64,000 nt of DNA from Zopfochytrium polystomum (Eukaryota; Chytridiomycota; Chytridiomycetes; Chytridiales; Chytridiaceae), in contig JAIVFJ010000126.1 in NCBI GenBank assembly GCA_025765615.1, forward strand, positions 1 to 64,000, read 5' to 3'. Positions 34,448 through 45,708 of this stretch are shown piece after piece (the first letter of the stretch is position 1; the number at the start of each line of letters is the position of its first letter). The position numbers were made by a program, and so were the translations under genes. The notes beneath the pieces were generated by a model. That model was not told the origin of the DNA and did not search any database. It was given only the letters and a program-made list of their open reading frames with translations.

Positions 34448-35558
34448 TGACGAAAACCAGCAAAAAAGGGGAGGGAATCCAAGGGAAGGAAAATCCCTGA
34501 TTGGTGCGGACTAAACAAAATTCGAAATTTGAGAAAAGGGGGGACGCACTTGAACCGTACTCTTCGACCCTACCTGTGAGTGTTGCAAAGCCTTGCAGTG
34601 TGAGACGCAAATTTCGCCAGTGGCTGGAAATCTGTTCACATGTTCCATTTTGCGTATGGGGATCGTGAAGCATTCGTCCCCTGCAATCATCTCCGGGGAC
34701 CAACCTGGTGACGGCTCTGTCCACACCCCAGTCACCCATTCACTCCTTTATTGCGACAGAAGACAAATCCACCAGACATAAATAGCCCAGTTCGATAGTT
34801 GGTAACATGCTTGCACTTTGCTACACACTATGTACCCCCGTACACTCTGTAAAAGACAAAGTTACTTGCTGCCACTTGTCTCTCTCCAAATCAATAACAA
34901 CACAGCCTTGTAGGTGGTTGGATATTAACCTTTCTTTCTTCCAGGACAGGTGACTCTCTCCAGCCTGGTCAGCTGGTGGTTTGTGTCCAGGAAGGATAAA
35001 GTGGGACGATCCCCATGGGCTTGCCCCTTGCGTTGCAGCCTCTTATTGGATTGAGTTGGGACACTCTCCTTGGAGGGAGCGACGAAGCAGTTTCTGATTT
35101 GCTTCAACAACAGACACTGCACCCGCTTGTTGCACAGAAGAAATCTGTTCCACAAAAAATTAAAAAACACCCACAAACTGGGATTGAAACGGGTTATTTG
35201 TGCCCTGGTTTCTCGCAAGCCGATTTTGCCAGGTGCCGCACGTTTGCACCAAATGTGTTTTCTTTTTTTTTTTTTTTTTTGGTTTTTTTGTGCTGCTTGT
35301 CATGGTGTCTGTGCGTCTCTCCTCTCCTCTCGACTTGGCCACACTGCATGAATCATCAGCCACTCCATCGGCCCTCCTCGGATCACTTCTTATCTTGGCC
35401 TCCCTGCTCCTCCTCCTCCTCCTCCTCCTCCTCCTCCTCGTCGTGCGCCTGGGCAAAAAGTTATTAACACACCATAACAGTATAAAAACAGGAACCCTCG
35501 CTGTCTGCACAACACACACAAACACACACACACACACACCAACAACAAAAGAGAGAAT
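34448..35558. other. Intergenic region upstream of the NADAR gene
   Basis: No gene was recognised. A T-run (about 35263-35280), a (CTC)n tract (35406-35440) and a CA tract (35512-35540) precede the NADAR start codon. Confidence 0.5.
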
Positions 35559-36152
35559 ATGGGCAAGACTCGAACCACCGCCGCCGCCGCCGGATCGCCG
35601 TCCGCATCATCAACGCCCATCTACTTTTGGAAAACCTCGGGCCCGGTCGGCTACCTCAGCCAATGGTACCCCGCGCGCTTCGTGTCCGCGACCATCCCGC
35701 CGCAGACCTACACCAGCACCGAGCAATACATGATGCACCGCAAAGCGCTCCTCTTCACGTCCCCGTCGGACCCGATCGCGCTGGCAATCCTCGCCACCGA
35801 CGACCCGGACGAGATCAAAAAGCTCGGGCGCCGCGTCGGCGGGTTCGACGAGGCGGCGTGGAAAAGGGAGAGGGAGGGGATCGTGGAGGAAGGCAACTAC
35901 CTCAAGTTTTCGCAGGACGCAAGGTTGAAGGGGTTGCTGTTGGGGACGGGCGAGAGGGAGCTGGTCGAGGCGTCGCCGTTCGATCGGATTTGGGGGATCG
36001 GGTTTGCCCCGGACAAGGCGGACGAAGGGAAGCGGCACATGTGGGGGTTGAATTTGTTGGGGAGGGCGCTGGAGAGGGTCAGGGCGAGGTTGAGGAGGGA
36101 GACGGAGGAGGAGGAGCGACAGGCCGCTGCTGATGCGGCCGCTAACGTTTGA
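35559..36152 (+). CDS. NADAR-domain protein (YbiA-like N-glycosidase)
   Basis: Single exon, 197 aa. After a short Ala/Ser-rich start, almost the whole protein is a NADAR domain: IYFWKTSGPVGYLSQWYPA, TSTEQYMMHRKALLF, DPDEIKKLGRRVGGFD, EEGNYLKFSQDARLKGLLL, TGERELVEASPFDRIWGIGF and MWGLNLLGRALERVR. The conserved Trp, Glu and Asp residues of the YbiA/RibX family are visible. The family includes N-glycosidases acting on riboflavin-pathway intermediates and enzymes linked to ADP-ribose/NAD chemistry; the substrate cannot be told from sequence. The C-terminal 25 residues are a charged helix. The start ATG follows a CA repeat. The length is normal for the family and no intron is needed. Confidence 0.9.
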   Translation: MGKTRTTAAAAGSPSASSTPIYFWKTSGPVGYLSQWYPARFVSATIPPQTYTSTEQYMMHRKALLFTSPSDPIALAILATDDPDEIKKLGRRVGGFDEAAWKREREGIVEEGNYLKFSQDARLKGLLLGTGERELVEASPFDRIWGIGFAPDKADEGKRHMWGLNLLGRALERVRARLRRETEEEERQAAADAAANV

Positions 36153-36175
36153 GCAATTGTTTTTTTTTTTTTTTT
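36153..36175 (+). terminator. T-rich 3' flank of NADAR gene
   Basis: A T-run begins 8 bp after the stop codon at 36150-36152. It is only the expected position of a 3' untranslated region; no defined polyadenylation signal is claimed. Confidence 0.2.
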
Positions 36176-36307
36176 TTTTTTTTGGGTGTGAACGTCCAAC
36201 ACGCAGCTCGCAAGAGGGGAAATAAAAAATAGTAACGCCCCTCGCCGGCCAACTCTATATTCCGTTTTCGCGTAACTCATTGTTATTTGACACTCGCACA
36301 GTCACTT

Positions 36308-39300
36308 TCACAGCTCGATCAGCACCTCCACCGCCTCCACGTGCTCAACAGTCGGCTCCCACACCGGCGGGTACGGCGCCCGCAACGCATGCGGCGCGCG
36401 GACCGCCGTCGGCGTCGGGTACGTGCTGGTATACGGCGACGCCCCGGCCCCCGCCGCCACCGCCAGCGAGTCGTTCGACGCAGCCCTCCCGACCGCCCCC
36501 GCGTCCTTTTGCTGCTGCTCTTCCCGCTCCTGCTGCTCCTGTTGCTGCTGCTGCTGCTGTTGCTGCCTCCGCCGCTGCTCCTGCTGCTCCCGGTGCTGTT
36601 TCAGCAGCAGCGCGCCAAGCCCGCGGACGCCGCTCGCGCGCTTCCGCCGGCCCGCCGCCGCGCCAATGCCCCCTCCGCCGCCGTTGCCTCCGTCCGCTCC
36701 TGGCGCAGCAGCGGCCGGCGGCGCAACGACGCCGCCGCCAATGCCACCGCCAAGGGTCGGCGCTGTTGGGAATAGCGGGGCGTCGCCGCCGAGCGCTGAG
36801 CCGCCGGTGGCGGCCAGCGCCGCGGCAACGGCGTTCGCGATGAGGTCCTTGGACACCTTGCTTGTGATGGAGGTCGAGTGCGGGGTGAGCCCGGAGCGGC
36901 TGTCACCGATGCCGGCAGCGGCCGCCGCCGCCGCCGCCGCCCCCGGGTCCCTGCCTCCGCCGTCGCCATCGTCGTCGCCGTCGCCGCCGCCCCAGTCGTC
37001 CCAGCCCGCCTCGGCCGCCTGCGCCAGCCACGACGTGCCAACCGGAATGTCCTTGCGCACGCCGAAACCGCGCGTGTGGCAGAGCCCCAGGACGTACATG
37101 GCCTGGGGGAACCCGGCGTTGGCGGCTGTACGGAGCAGTCGCATGGCGCGGCGCAGCGTTTCGGCGTCGTTGCTGCGAAAGTAGCTGGCCGACGACGGCA
37201 GCCCCGGCTTGGCGTCGCTGGCGGCAGGGGCGGCGTCTCCAGTCTGCGCCTCGCGGAGCAGATCGCCAACGTCAGCTTCACCAGCCAGCGTTGCGTCGTC
37301 GTCGTCGTCATCGTCCTCCTCACCGTCGTCGTCGGGTTCCGAGAACCCGGCTTCCCGCGCCTTTTGAATCCACTTTTTGCCCTCCTGCTCCTGCACTTTC
37401 ACCCCGAGGCCCAGAACCAAGCTCCATCCGACCCAGAACATGGCGCGCGGCACTCCGCCGACGGCAGCACGCTTGAGAAGGCGGAAGCCGGACTCGAGTC
37501 GCGCCTGCGGCGTCGCCGCCGAGCCCGTAATGGTACCGGCACCGTCGACCATCGTTCCTCCACCGACCAACGGCGAGCCTGCGACGGAGGAGGAGGACGA
37601 CACCGATGATCCAGCGGCGGTGGCGGCTGAGACGGGAACTAGCGCGGCCATGCGCAGTTCTCCTAGAGCACACTCGGCGCCGTGGTGCCCGAGGGTCGCG
37701 GCGCGCGCGAGCCAGTGGGCGGCGGCGCGGAAATCCCGGACGACGGGCTTGCCGCGGGCCAGGCGGACGTCGAGAGCGCCCCAGTTTGGCTGCATCGATT
37801 TCACGAGACCTCCAAACTCGCCGCCGTCGTCGTCGTTGTCGTACTTTGCCAGTCCGGTGGTTCCATCAGCTCCGTCGTCCTCATCCTCGTCTTCGTCGTC
37901 GTCGTCGCCGCCGTCGTAGTTTCTGCTCCCATTCGCGCCGCCAGAGCTGCTGGACCAATGTCGACCACCGAAACCCAAGGAGTCCTGGTCGCCGACAGCT
38001 GTTGCGAAACACTTGCCAATGGCGAACGCCGCATCGGCGTTACCCGTAGCATCCCACGCCTTGTGAAGCCACACCAACGCCTCGGCGTCGTCGCGATCCA
38101 CGACCCCGTCGCCGCCTGACCTCAAAAGCCTGCCGAGCTCCAGCTGAGCGGCGGGATCTCCGGCGGTCGCTGCGCGGCGGTACCACTCTACGGCAACGTC
38201 GAGGATGCCCGTTTCGTGGAGGTATCGGGCGACGTGGAGCATGCCCGTCGGGTTCTTGATCGGGGAGGAGGCCGGGTGGAAAAAGTTTTTGGCGGGTAGG
38301 AATCCAACCGATGCCAGGATGGCGAGGGAATGGATGCCGCTGCGCCAGTATCCCCAATCCAAGGTGGAAAGGGCATCCTCTGGTTTGAAAGTGTGCGATT
38401 TCAATTTTTTTTTTTTTTTTTTTGGAGAAGCATTTGATTGTTTTATCAGAGGTCTGTTTAGGGTCGCAATACAAACAAGCGAGAGAGGACCAAACCAAAC
38501 CGTATGCTTTCCGCGGGTCGGTTGGCGCCTTTTTCAAGACGGCGGTGGTTGGCATCACAAAGTCGTCCACGACGCCGGGCGACACGGCGTCCTCCCGCTC
38601 GGCGGTCTTGAAGCGTGCGCGCAGCACCGGGTACGGCGGCCAGCGCGATCCGTCCTTGACCGGCTTCAGCCAGTACTCGGCCGCCGCGTCGTCGCTCAAA
38701 ATGTCGCGGAAGCGGGTGCGGAGCAGCAGGGCGTCGATCAGGTCGGCGCGCACGAACAGGGACATGGGCACCGCCGCAAGAGACGCGTCCGAGAAGCCGC
38801 CGGTTCGAGGGACATACGGCGCAATGGCCGAAGTTGGCTCGTCCTCGTCGAATTCAGCAGAGTCCGGGGTGCCGCCGTACTCGACGAGCGACGGCGGGGA
38901 TGTATTCGCGGTCGAGTCCCTTCGGGTCGCGGGAACCGAGCGGAGGTATGTCGGGTTGAGCGACAGCTCCGAGATGGCGGCGTATAAAAGGTGGAGCAGC
39001 GTGTTGTCAGGGTTGTTGGGGCGGGCGATCTTAGGCTTTGCGATCGAAAGTTGCCGTGGACGCGAAAGGGTAGGGGGCTTTGAGTGCGATACCGGCGACG
39101 ACGAGGACGTGGGCAGCGGCCCGCTTAAAGGGAGGGGAGGCAGCGGGCGCGAGTTGCCTGCCGCCGCCGCCGCCGCCGGCGCCGCCACGGGTGGGAACGA
39201 GGAGGATCCCGAGGGCGGCGGGACGCTGCTGGCAGTGCTGCTGCTGCTGCTGCCACTGCCACTGGGGGGCCAGGAGGCAGTGGGAGAAGGTGCGGTAACA

Positions 39301-39452
39301 ACAGATGGCGAGTAGAATGCAGGCTTCGGCGGCGGGGGCGATTGTTGAGGGGAGGTAGCAGCGGGACCCACTGACGGCGTTGTCGTCGCCGACGCCGTCG
39401 TCGTTGTCGTCGTCGTCGTCGTCGTCGCTGTTGACGCACGCCGGCTCCACAT
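36308..39452 (-). CDS. Sel1-repeat protein, two exons
   Basis: Exon 1 is 39452-38501 and exon 2 is 38379-36308, joined across a 121-nt intron by a split Glu codon; the product is about 1007 aa. The N-terminal ~200 residues are Ser/Pro/Thr-rich. About five Sel1-type (TPR-like) helical repeats follow: AVEWYRRAATAGDPAAQLELG, DAEALVWLHKAWDATGNADA, FRAAAHWLARAATLGHHGAE, GFRLLKRAAVGGVPRAMFWVG and AMRLLRTAANAGFPQAMYVLG. Asp/Glu-rich linkers separate them and the C-terminus is Gln-rich. Sel1 repeats scaffold protein complexes; in fungi they occur in chitin-synthase activators and ERAD adaptors, but no specific orthologue is claimed. The start was set at MWSRRAS, downstream of a microsatellite that keeps the frame open. 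It is divergent from the GPI-PLD-like gene. Confidence 0.75.
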
Positions 39453-39550
39453 CTGGGAAGGTGGGAAGGTGCGGGTTCGCCTGTTTGGTTTGTTTGTTTG
39501 TTTGTTGCCGTTGTGGTTGGAAATACGCACGCAACAGGTTGTGTCAGCGC

Positions 39551-39590
<40 letters not shown>

Positions 39591-39591
39591 G
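39551..39591 (+). repeat. (GTCT)n microsatellite
   Basis: Ten TCTG units, followed by a CA tract and CT-rich DNA, in the divergent promoter region between the Sel1 and GPI-PLD-like genes. Confidence 0.9.
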
Positions 39592-39880
39592 CCTGTGTAC
39601 ATACACACACACACACACACTATCTCTCTCTCTGTCTATCTCTCTCTGTCGCTCTGTCAACAACAACAGAGCAAACTATCGCAACAGCAGCACCGATGCG
39701 ACTACCCATCTCTGGCCACGGCGGCGGGCAGCCAAGGACGAGACGGCGGCCGCGACGGCTTGCGCGTGGCCTCCTCCCCGCGTCCACCACCACCACCATC
39801 ACCACATCGGTCGTGTCGGCGGCGGTGACGGCTGGACTCTTGTTCGCTGCGTCGGGCGGCGCCCCCTTCTTCGTGTCGTC

Positions 39881-42800
39881 ATGGTGGGGCAGTGGTGTTG
39901 TTGTTTGTGCCGACTTCCCCATTCTCCACCACCAACGCCCCGCCGCCGTTTTTCATCTCGACTGACCTCGTCTGGCTCTCCACTCACTACATGTGCGACC
40001 CGCGAAAAAACCCCATCGGACTCGGGCGGCACTGCCTTTGCCAATGCCTCGATCTCTCGCGTCCACCGAATCGAATCGCGCGTCGACTGCAGCGGGTAAG
40101 CGCATTATACGTCTGGGCGCAGTAAATAAAAGAGACTGACCCCAAACACAAACTTCCTGTATTATTCGCTACCCCAGAATGGGAACGCATATGGAGGTGA
40201 CAGAGCGGGCGCTTTACTTTTTTAGACCCTTGGACGAGCACGCGGACATGTTTTCCAAGATTTCCGCGGATCCTTTCTTCAAAAACTACATTCAAGCGGG
40301 GTCGTTCTTTCCAGACTGGTGATGGATGCACATTCAAGCTATGGTCTCCACGCCAGCTGATTCGATTTTGCTTTTCAGGGGTTATGAAATGTGCGGCAAT
40401 ATGGAAGACGCTGCTGAAGCTGGTAATTTCGTCTTGCAACCGGTGATGCTGGTCCTGCCCCTCAGATATTTCTTCTTCCCGGCACCAGCACACTGGCCAG
40501 AGCTCTGGAACATAACCGTCCAATACATTCGCGAGAAATACCCTTCGTACACCGACGACCCACGCGGACGCGGTTTAGTCGCTTTCCTTCTCGGGATGAT
40601 CTCGCACGGGATCGCCGACGTTCCTTTCCACAGCCTCGACATGGACGGCGGCCTCATCGAAGCTTTGCAGCACGTCCAGTTTCAGAGCAGCTACCGCAGA
40701 GCCCACAACGCGATGGATATTGGCGGAGAATTCGCCCTGGCCCACTCGGCAGACCTTGGCTACTACGAGAGTTCGTGGAAGGTGCCGACTGGAGACCTTG
40801 TGCGGATTTATCAACGGGCAAACTTCTCCGGTAAATGACCCAATGGATGCCGTTTGCTAGGACGATTAATTGCAACGCGCAGTCACAAATTTTGGAATCA
40901 ACTCATGCATGACCGCGGGTTTTGTTCTCGCCCAGGCTAACCGATTGGTCGGAAGATACCTTTTTCCCTTGGCAGCCGAGGTCGGCAGTCCTTTTGGTGC
41001 ATGGCATGTAAAAGCAAATTTCTTAACATTGGCTCTCATTGCAGACACCCTTAGTTGTAGATAGTTACTATGATTTTTTCAGAGGAGGTGAACCAGTCAA
41101 TGATGCTTCTTGCTTCACGTGTACTAAATAGTTTTCATCGCTGGTATTTGCTCGGCAGGTGTGAATGATATGTCGAAAATGGTTGCCATTTGTTGGCATG
41201 GAGCCATCGAGTGGTTGGAGCACGGTCCGATTCTGCCTTTTTGCCGAAGTGTGGATAAAAAGTATGTTAAGCGGCCCGGAGGGGTGCATCCCAAACCAGA
41301 TCCAGGTGATCCAAACGAACCTGGTGACGGCGAAGGGGACCCTGATGAAGGGGATGACGAAAGTGTACGAAAACGGCTTCAGAAATACTCTCCCACTATG
41401 CGAAACGTTCAGGAGGCCGAAAGCATTCTTCGATCGAATGGATTTCAAATCCGGGCGGGAGACGTGGATGAAAACGGTGTATACACCATTTCCTTAACAT
41501 CAGTACTCGAGCACAGTAAGAAAACAAATCAAAGTCTGATTATTTTCTCAACGAATGTTGGAACGTAGAAAAAGCTCTGACGCAGCTGCTTGTCGACTCT
41601 GTACATGATTTGATGGCACGGAAGGTCAGCCAAGAGTCAGACAACAAAAAGAAAACAACGGCAACATCAAGAATAGCGACAAAACTGGAAGATTTTTGGA
41701 GCTCATTCACCAGCCTGTTCCGAACGGCGACTTCAGAAATGTGGGAGAACTTTTCGGCCTCAATCAATCCATGGGCGTGGAACAGATGCCGTCCGTACAC
41801 AAAAGCGTGGCGATCGCGAACGGCCCTTGTAACAAACGTAAGTTATGCGGAGCTGGGTGCATCGTACGCCGTTGGCGACTTTGACGGAGACGGTCTGATG
41901 GATATCGGTAACACAAAGCTCCTCGAAAAACGCTTCCTTTTTAATACCTCTTCCAACACTCTCAACTTTCCATCGTTTCAACAGCGATTGGCGCGCCAGG
42001 TTACACCCACCTCAGCATATCGAACCCGCAAATGGGCGCGGTCTTCATACTTTACAACAAGCCACCGACCTGGCGGCCGCGCGTCGCCGACATCGAGTCG
42101 ACCGCCGACGCGATCATCTACGGCGATATGCTCGAAGAAGGCTCGCGGTTCGGCTCGGCCATGACCGTCGCGGACCTGAACCGCGACGGGATCGACGACC
42201 TGGTCGTCTCCGCGCCGTCGTACAACTCGGTCGAGCTGTTCTACGACGGGCGCGTGTACGTGTTCAACGGACGGCGCGGGGTCGGGGTCGCGGCGCGGTT
42301 CCCGGCGAACGCGACGGCGCCGCCACCGGCGGCGCGGCCGGGGGCGCCGGCGCACCAGGTGCAGGGAGACGCGGCGGCGTCGGCGTCGGTGGTGCTCGAG
42401 GCGCCGCAGCGGGCACCCGAGGTGCCGCGGGACGGGCGGTACGCGTTCCTCGCGACGGCGTTGGGCGCGACGCTGCACGGGGCGGATCTGGACGGCGACG
42501 GGTTCCGCGACCTGTTGGTCGGCTCGCCATTCGCGGACACGGGCAAGGGCGGCGAGCAGCAGCGCGGGATCGTCCACGCGGTGCTGTCTTCGCGTCTGGG
42601 CAACGCGACGACGCGCGGCGGCGGCGGTGGTATCGCCGCCGCCGCCACCGCCGCCGCCGACGACCTGCCCGTGTCGCTCGACATTGCGGACGCGGCGGCG
42701 TGGAGCATGGATTCTGGGGACTCGGTGAACTACCAGTGGTTCGGGGCGGCGATCGGGTTTGTCCCGGCGAACGCGAGCGACATCGCTTCGAGCAACGGGA

Positions 42801-43916
42801 TTCTGCTGGTCGGAGCGCCTGGTTGGCGGATCGGGACGGGCACGGAAAGGGCTGTGGGCAGAGTGTACGGGTTCGACGTCCAGCGCAGCGGTGTGAGGCC
42901 GACCCTTCGATTTACGTTGACGGGGTATAAAGGAATGACCGGTTTCGGAAGGTGTGCAACCGCCGTGCGTTTTGCTCCAGCGTATGTGACCGTGACCCTG
43001 CTGAACAGCTGAATTTTGTTTTTTGTGGTCAAAAGTGCAATAAGGACGGGACATTTTGACGATTCCGGGGTACTTCAAGTAGCGATAGCGTCGCCGACAA
43101 AGGTAATCAAAGCCGGCAGTGTTTTACTTGCACGCCCGTGCGATCGGCTGACCCCCGCACCGCTCCATCACAACCAATTGCCTCCGGCTTTTCTGTTAAA
43201 AGAAATCATCGCAAGCGCGCTCCAAGTTCATGGACCTCCCGACGCTGCTCACGCAAGCCAACTCGCACGGGTACGCGGCGGGGTCGATCAAGATCCTGGA
43301 CGCGCGCGCGGTCCCGTCGGGCGACACGGTGCTGGACGGGAGGCAGGAGGCGTTCCGGATACAGCAGGTCACGGGGTCGCGCAGCAACGCGCGGCTGGGC
43401 GGCGGCGGGTGGTCGGTCGGCACCGACAAGATGTGGATCGGGGAGCCGCTGGTGGACGGGGGTGAGGCGGTTTTTTTTTTAAAATTCTGTTTTTTATTAT
43501 TTTTTTTTTACTGTTTCTGGGGGCGGATGTTGCTTCAAAACGCGCTTTTCCCCGCCCCGGCACAACTAACCCCCCCCCTCTCGCGTCGTCCCTGGTCGCA
43601 TCCAGAGACCGGGCGCTTCTACTCGACGCCGCTGAACCAAGCGCTACGCGGCGGCGCCGGCGGTAGCAGCGGCACGAACAGCAAGGTACCCGTGACCAAG
43701 ATGTCCTGGCAGCGCGTGTGCATGGCGGGGACGCGTCTGGCGGAGCGGTTCGGGGCGCAGTCGGCGGCGGTGGACATAAACGCGGCGGCGGGGGAGGAGC
43801 TGTTCGTGACGGCGGCCGGGGAGGTGGCGGCGGAGGTGCGGAGGGCGGCGGCGGCGGCAGCGGGGGTGGAGACGCCAGGGCGGCGCAGCGGCGTTGTGCA
43901 TGTGTTGTGGGGGTGA
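39881..43916 (+). CDS. GPI-specific phospholipase D-like protein, 12 exons
   Basis: A zinc-dependent phospholipase C/D domain followed by integrin-type FG-GAP propeller repeats. Exons consistent in phase: 39881?-40095, 40178-40318, 40379-40422, 40489-40830, 40883-40980, 41045-41087, 41159-41515, 41575-41907, 41985-42951, 43036-43102, 43227-43461, 43606-43916; about 1050 aa. The catalytic domain shows GTHMEVTERAL, FFPDWGYEMCGN, HWPELWNITVQYIREKYPS and SHGIADVPFHSLDMDGG, matching His/Asp zinc-ligand positions of GPI-PLD. FG-GAP blades include YAVGDFDGDGLMDI, SAMTVADLNRDGIDDLVVSAP and HGADLDGDGFRDLLVGSP, with Ca-binding DxDxDG loops. The role is cleavage of GPI anchors, expected extracellular or in the secretory path. 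The first exon is uncertain: no good signal peptide is in its frame, although a hydrophobic segment is encoded at about 39800-39890 in another frame. The exon 10/11 junction has alternatives. Confidence 0.82.
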
Positions 43917-44259
43917 AAACGTTTGCGGGGATGGCGGCGGTGGGCAAAAAAAAAAAAAAAAAAAGCGGTGCTTGGCAAAGTTGATCCTGCTTCTTTTCGG
44001 TTTCTGTGTGAAGAGCAGCGCGCAAGGCACGCCGTGGAGTGGCGGACTGGGGGATTTCCCCCCCTTTGTTTTGCAAGGAAGAAGGATCTCACTGGATGCC
44101 TAAAAGACAAGAGTAAAATATCCAGACTGATTCACACACGAAACACCACTTGAAGATGAAACCATAACAAACACACACCCGGGCAATAAAGCGTTTGAAG
44201 TAATTTGCAAATCCTAAGAATGGTTGTAATGGATTCAAGGTTGTTGGTTCGGGATATTA
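43917..44259. other. 3' flank of GPI-PLD-like gene
   Basis: A-run at 43946-43964 and AT-rich DNA up to the point where Gypsy homology begins (about 44260). No gene is seen. Confidence 0.5.
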
Positions 44260-44319
44260 ATTAAGCCCCAGGATCAATGGAAGACTGCCTTCAGATGCAA
44301 ATACGGTCACTTTGAGTAC

Positions 44320-45137
44320 TTGGTCATGCCCTTTGGACTTACCAATGCTCCAGCTATTTTCCAAGGCATGATGAATGACATCTTCAGGGATCTGGACCTT
44401 TTTGTCATTGTCTACCTGGATGATATCCTGGTATTTTCGTCTGACACTGCAAGCCATATGGGACATGTGAAGACTGTCTTGGAGAGACTCAGACAGCATC
44501 ACCTCTATGCAAAGCTGGAGAAGTGTGAATTCCACAAGACCTCCATTGAGTTTTTTGGGGTTCATTGTGTCTGACAAAGGGATCTCCATGGCACCAGACA
44601 AGATCCAAACTATTCTTGAATGGAAGGCTCCAAATTCCATCAAGGATGTTCAAAGCTTCCTTGGGTTTTGCAACTTCTACAGAACCTTCATTGCCAACTA
44701 TTCTGCCATAGCCAAGCCTCTCACTGATCTCACCAAGAAGACCACCAAGTTTGAATGGACCCCAGCAGCAGAGCAAGCCTGGCTAGCTCTTAAGACAGCA
44801 ACCACAAGTGCACCACTCCTTAAGCATGTGGATCCCTTGCTTCCCTTCACCTTGGAAACTGATGCCTCAGACTATGCCCTCGGTGCTGTTCTGTCCCAGC
44901 CAAGCTCTCAGGACCCCTCTGCTCCTCTGCATCCAGTGGCATATTACTCCAGGAAGCTGAACAGTGCTGAGTGTAACTACACAGTCCATGACAAGGAGTT
45001 GCTTGCACTTGTGGAAGCATTCAAATTCTGGAGACACTACTTGGCTGGTTCTAAAGGCATCTCTGTCTATTCTGATCACAAGAACCTCACCTTCTTCAGG
45101 GCAAGGAGGTTGCTCAAGCAGAGGCATGCCAGGTGGG
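44320..45137 (+). pseudogene. RT/RNase H fragment of the older Gypsy copy
   Basis: [20 protein letters not shown] and [11 protein letters not shown] (RT), then after a frameshift near 44550 the RT thumb and RNase H (TLETDASDYALGAVLSQ, VYSDHKNLTFF). It is cut at RRLLKQRHARW by the inserted element, and the next residues resume at 48312. Confidence 0.9.
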
Positions 45138-45490
45138 TGTCAGGAACAGGGCAGGACAGGACAAGGCAGACAAGGAACTGAGAGGAGTGATGATTGTATT
45201 GGAAACAATAATTCACTTGAGGGATGGGACAGGTCCCCCATCCCCCTTTTATACCTTTTGAGAGTGTTCCTTGTCAAGACTCAAAGAAAGTTCCAGAAAG
45301 AGCAATTAGTAATACAATGATACCAATGATACCAATGACAACAAGACAAGTCAGGAAAGCAAAGAAGGTTCCAGAAGGTTCCACAAGGTTCCATGAAGGA
45401 ATGTTCTAGAAGGTTCCAGAAGGTTCCAGAAGGTTCCATGAAGGAATGTTCTAGAAGGTTCCAGAGGTTTCCAGAGGGTGATTCATAACA
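45138..45490 (-). repeat. 3' LTR of deleted derivative 1
   Basis: A 353-bp LTR with TG...CA ends. It has the long form of the GAA/TTC array (45364-45472 on this strand) and a TATAAAAGG box on the minus strand. A purine tract AAAAGGGGGAGA just inside it is the likely plus-strand primer. Confidence 0.92.
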
Positions 45491-45708
45491 TCATCTCCCC
45501 CTTTTAAGCCTCTTCTGCAACTTGGTGGGGTACCTGGTCTTGAACTTGAGCAGAAGGTCTTGGCAGTGAGTGAGGTTTGACTCAGGTTCCCAGGTGTTGT
45601 CAGCATCTGAGTAACCTTTCCACTTAACAAGGAACTTGAGTGTCCTTCCAAACCACTTGGCATCCAAGATTTGTTCAACCTCAAATTCCTCTTCCCCTTC
45701 TACCTCAA

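Noticed and set aside
42032..43078. Large minus-strand frame opposite the FG-GAP region
   Set aside because: It is the antisense shadow of a clear FG-GAP coding exon; His/Arg-rich with no motif.
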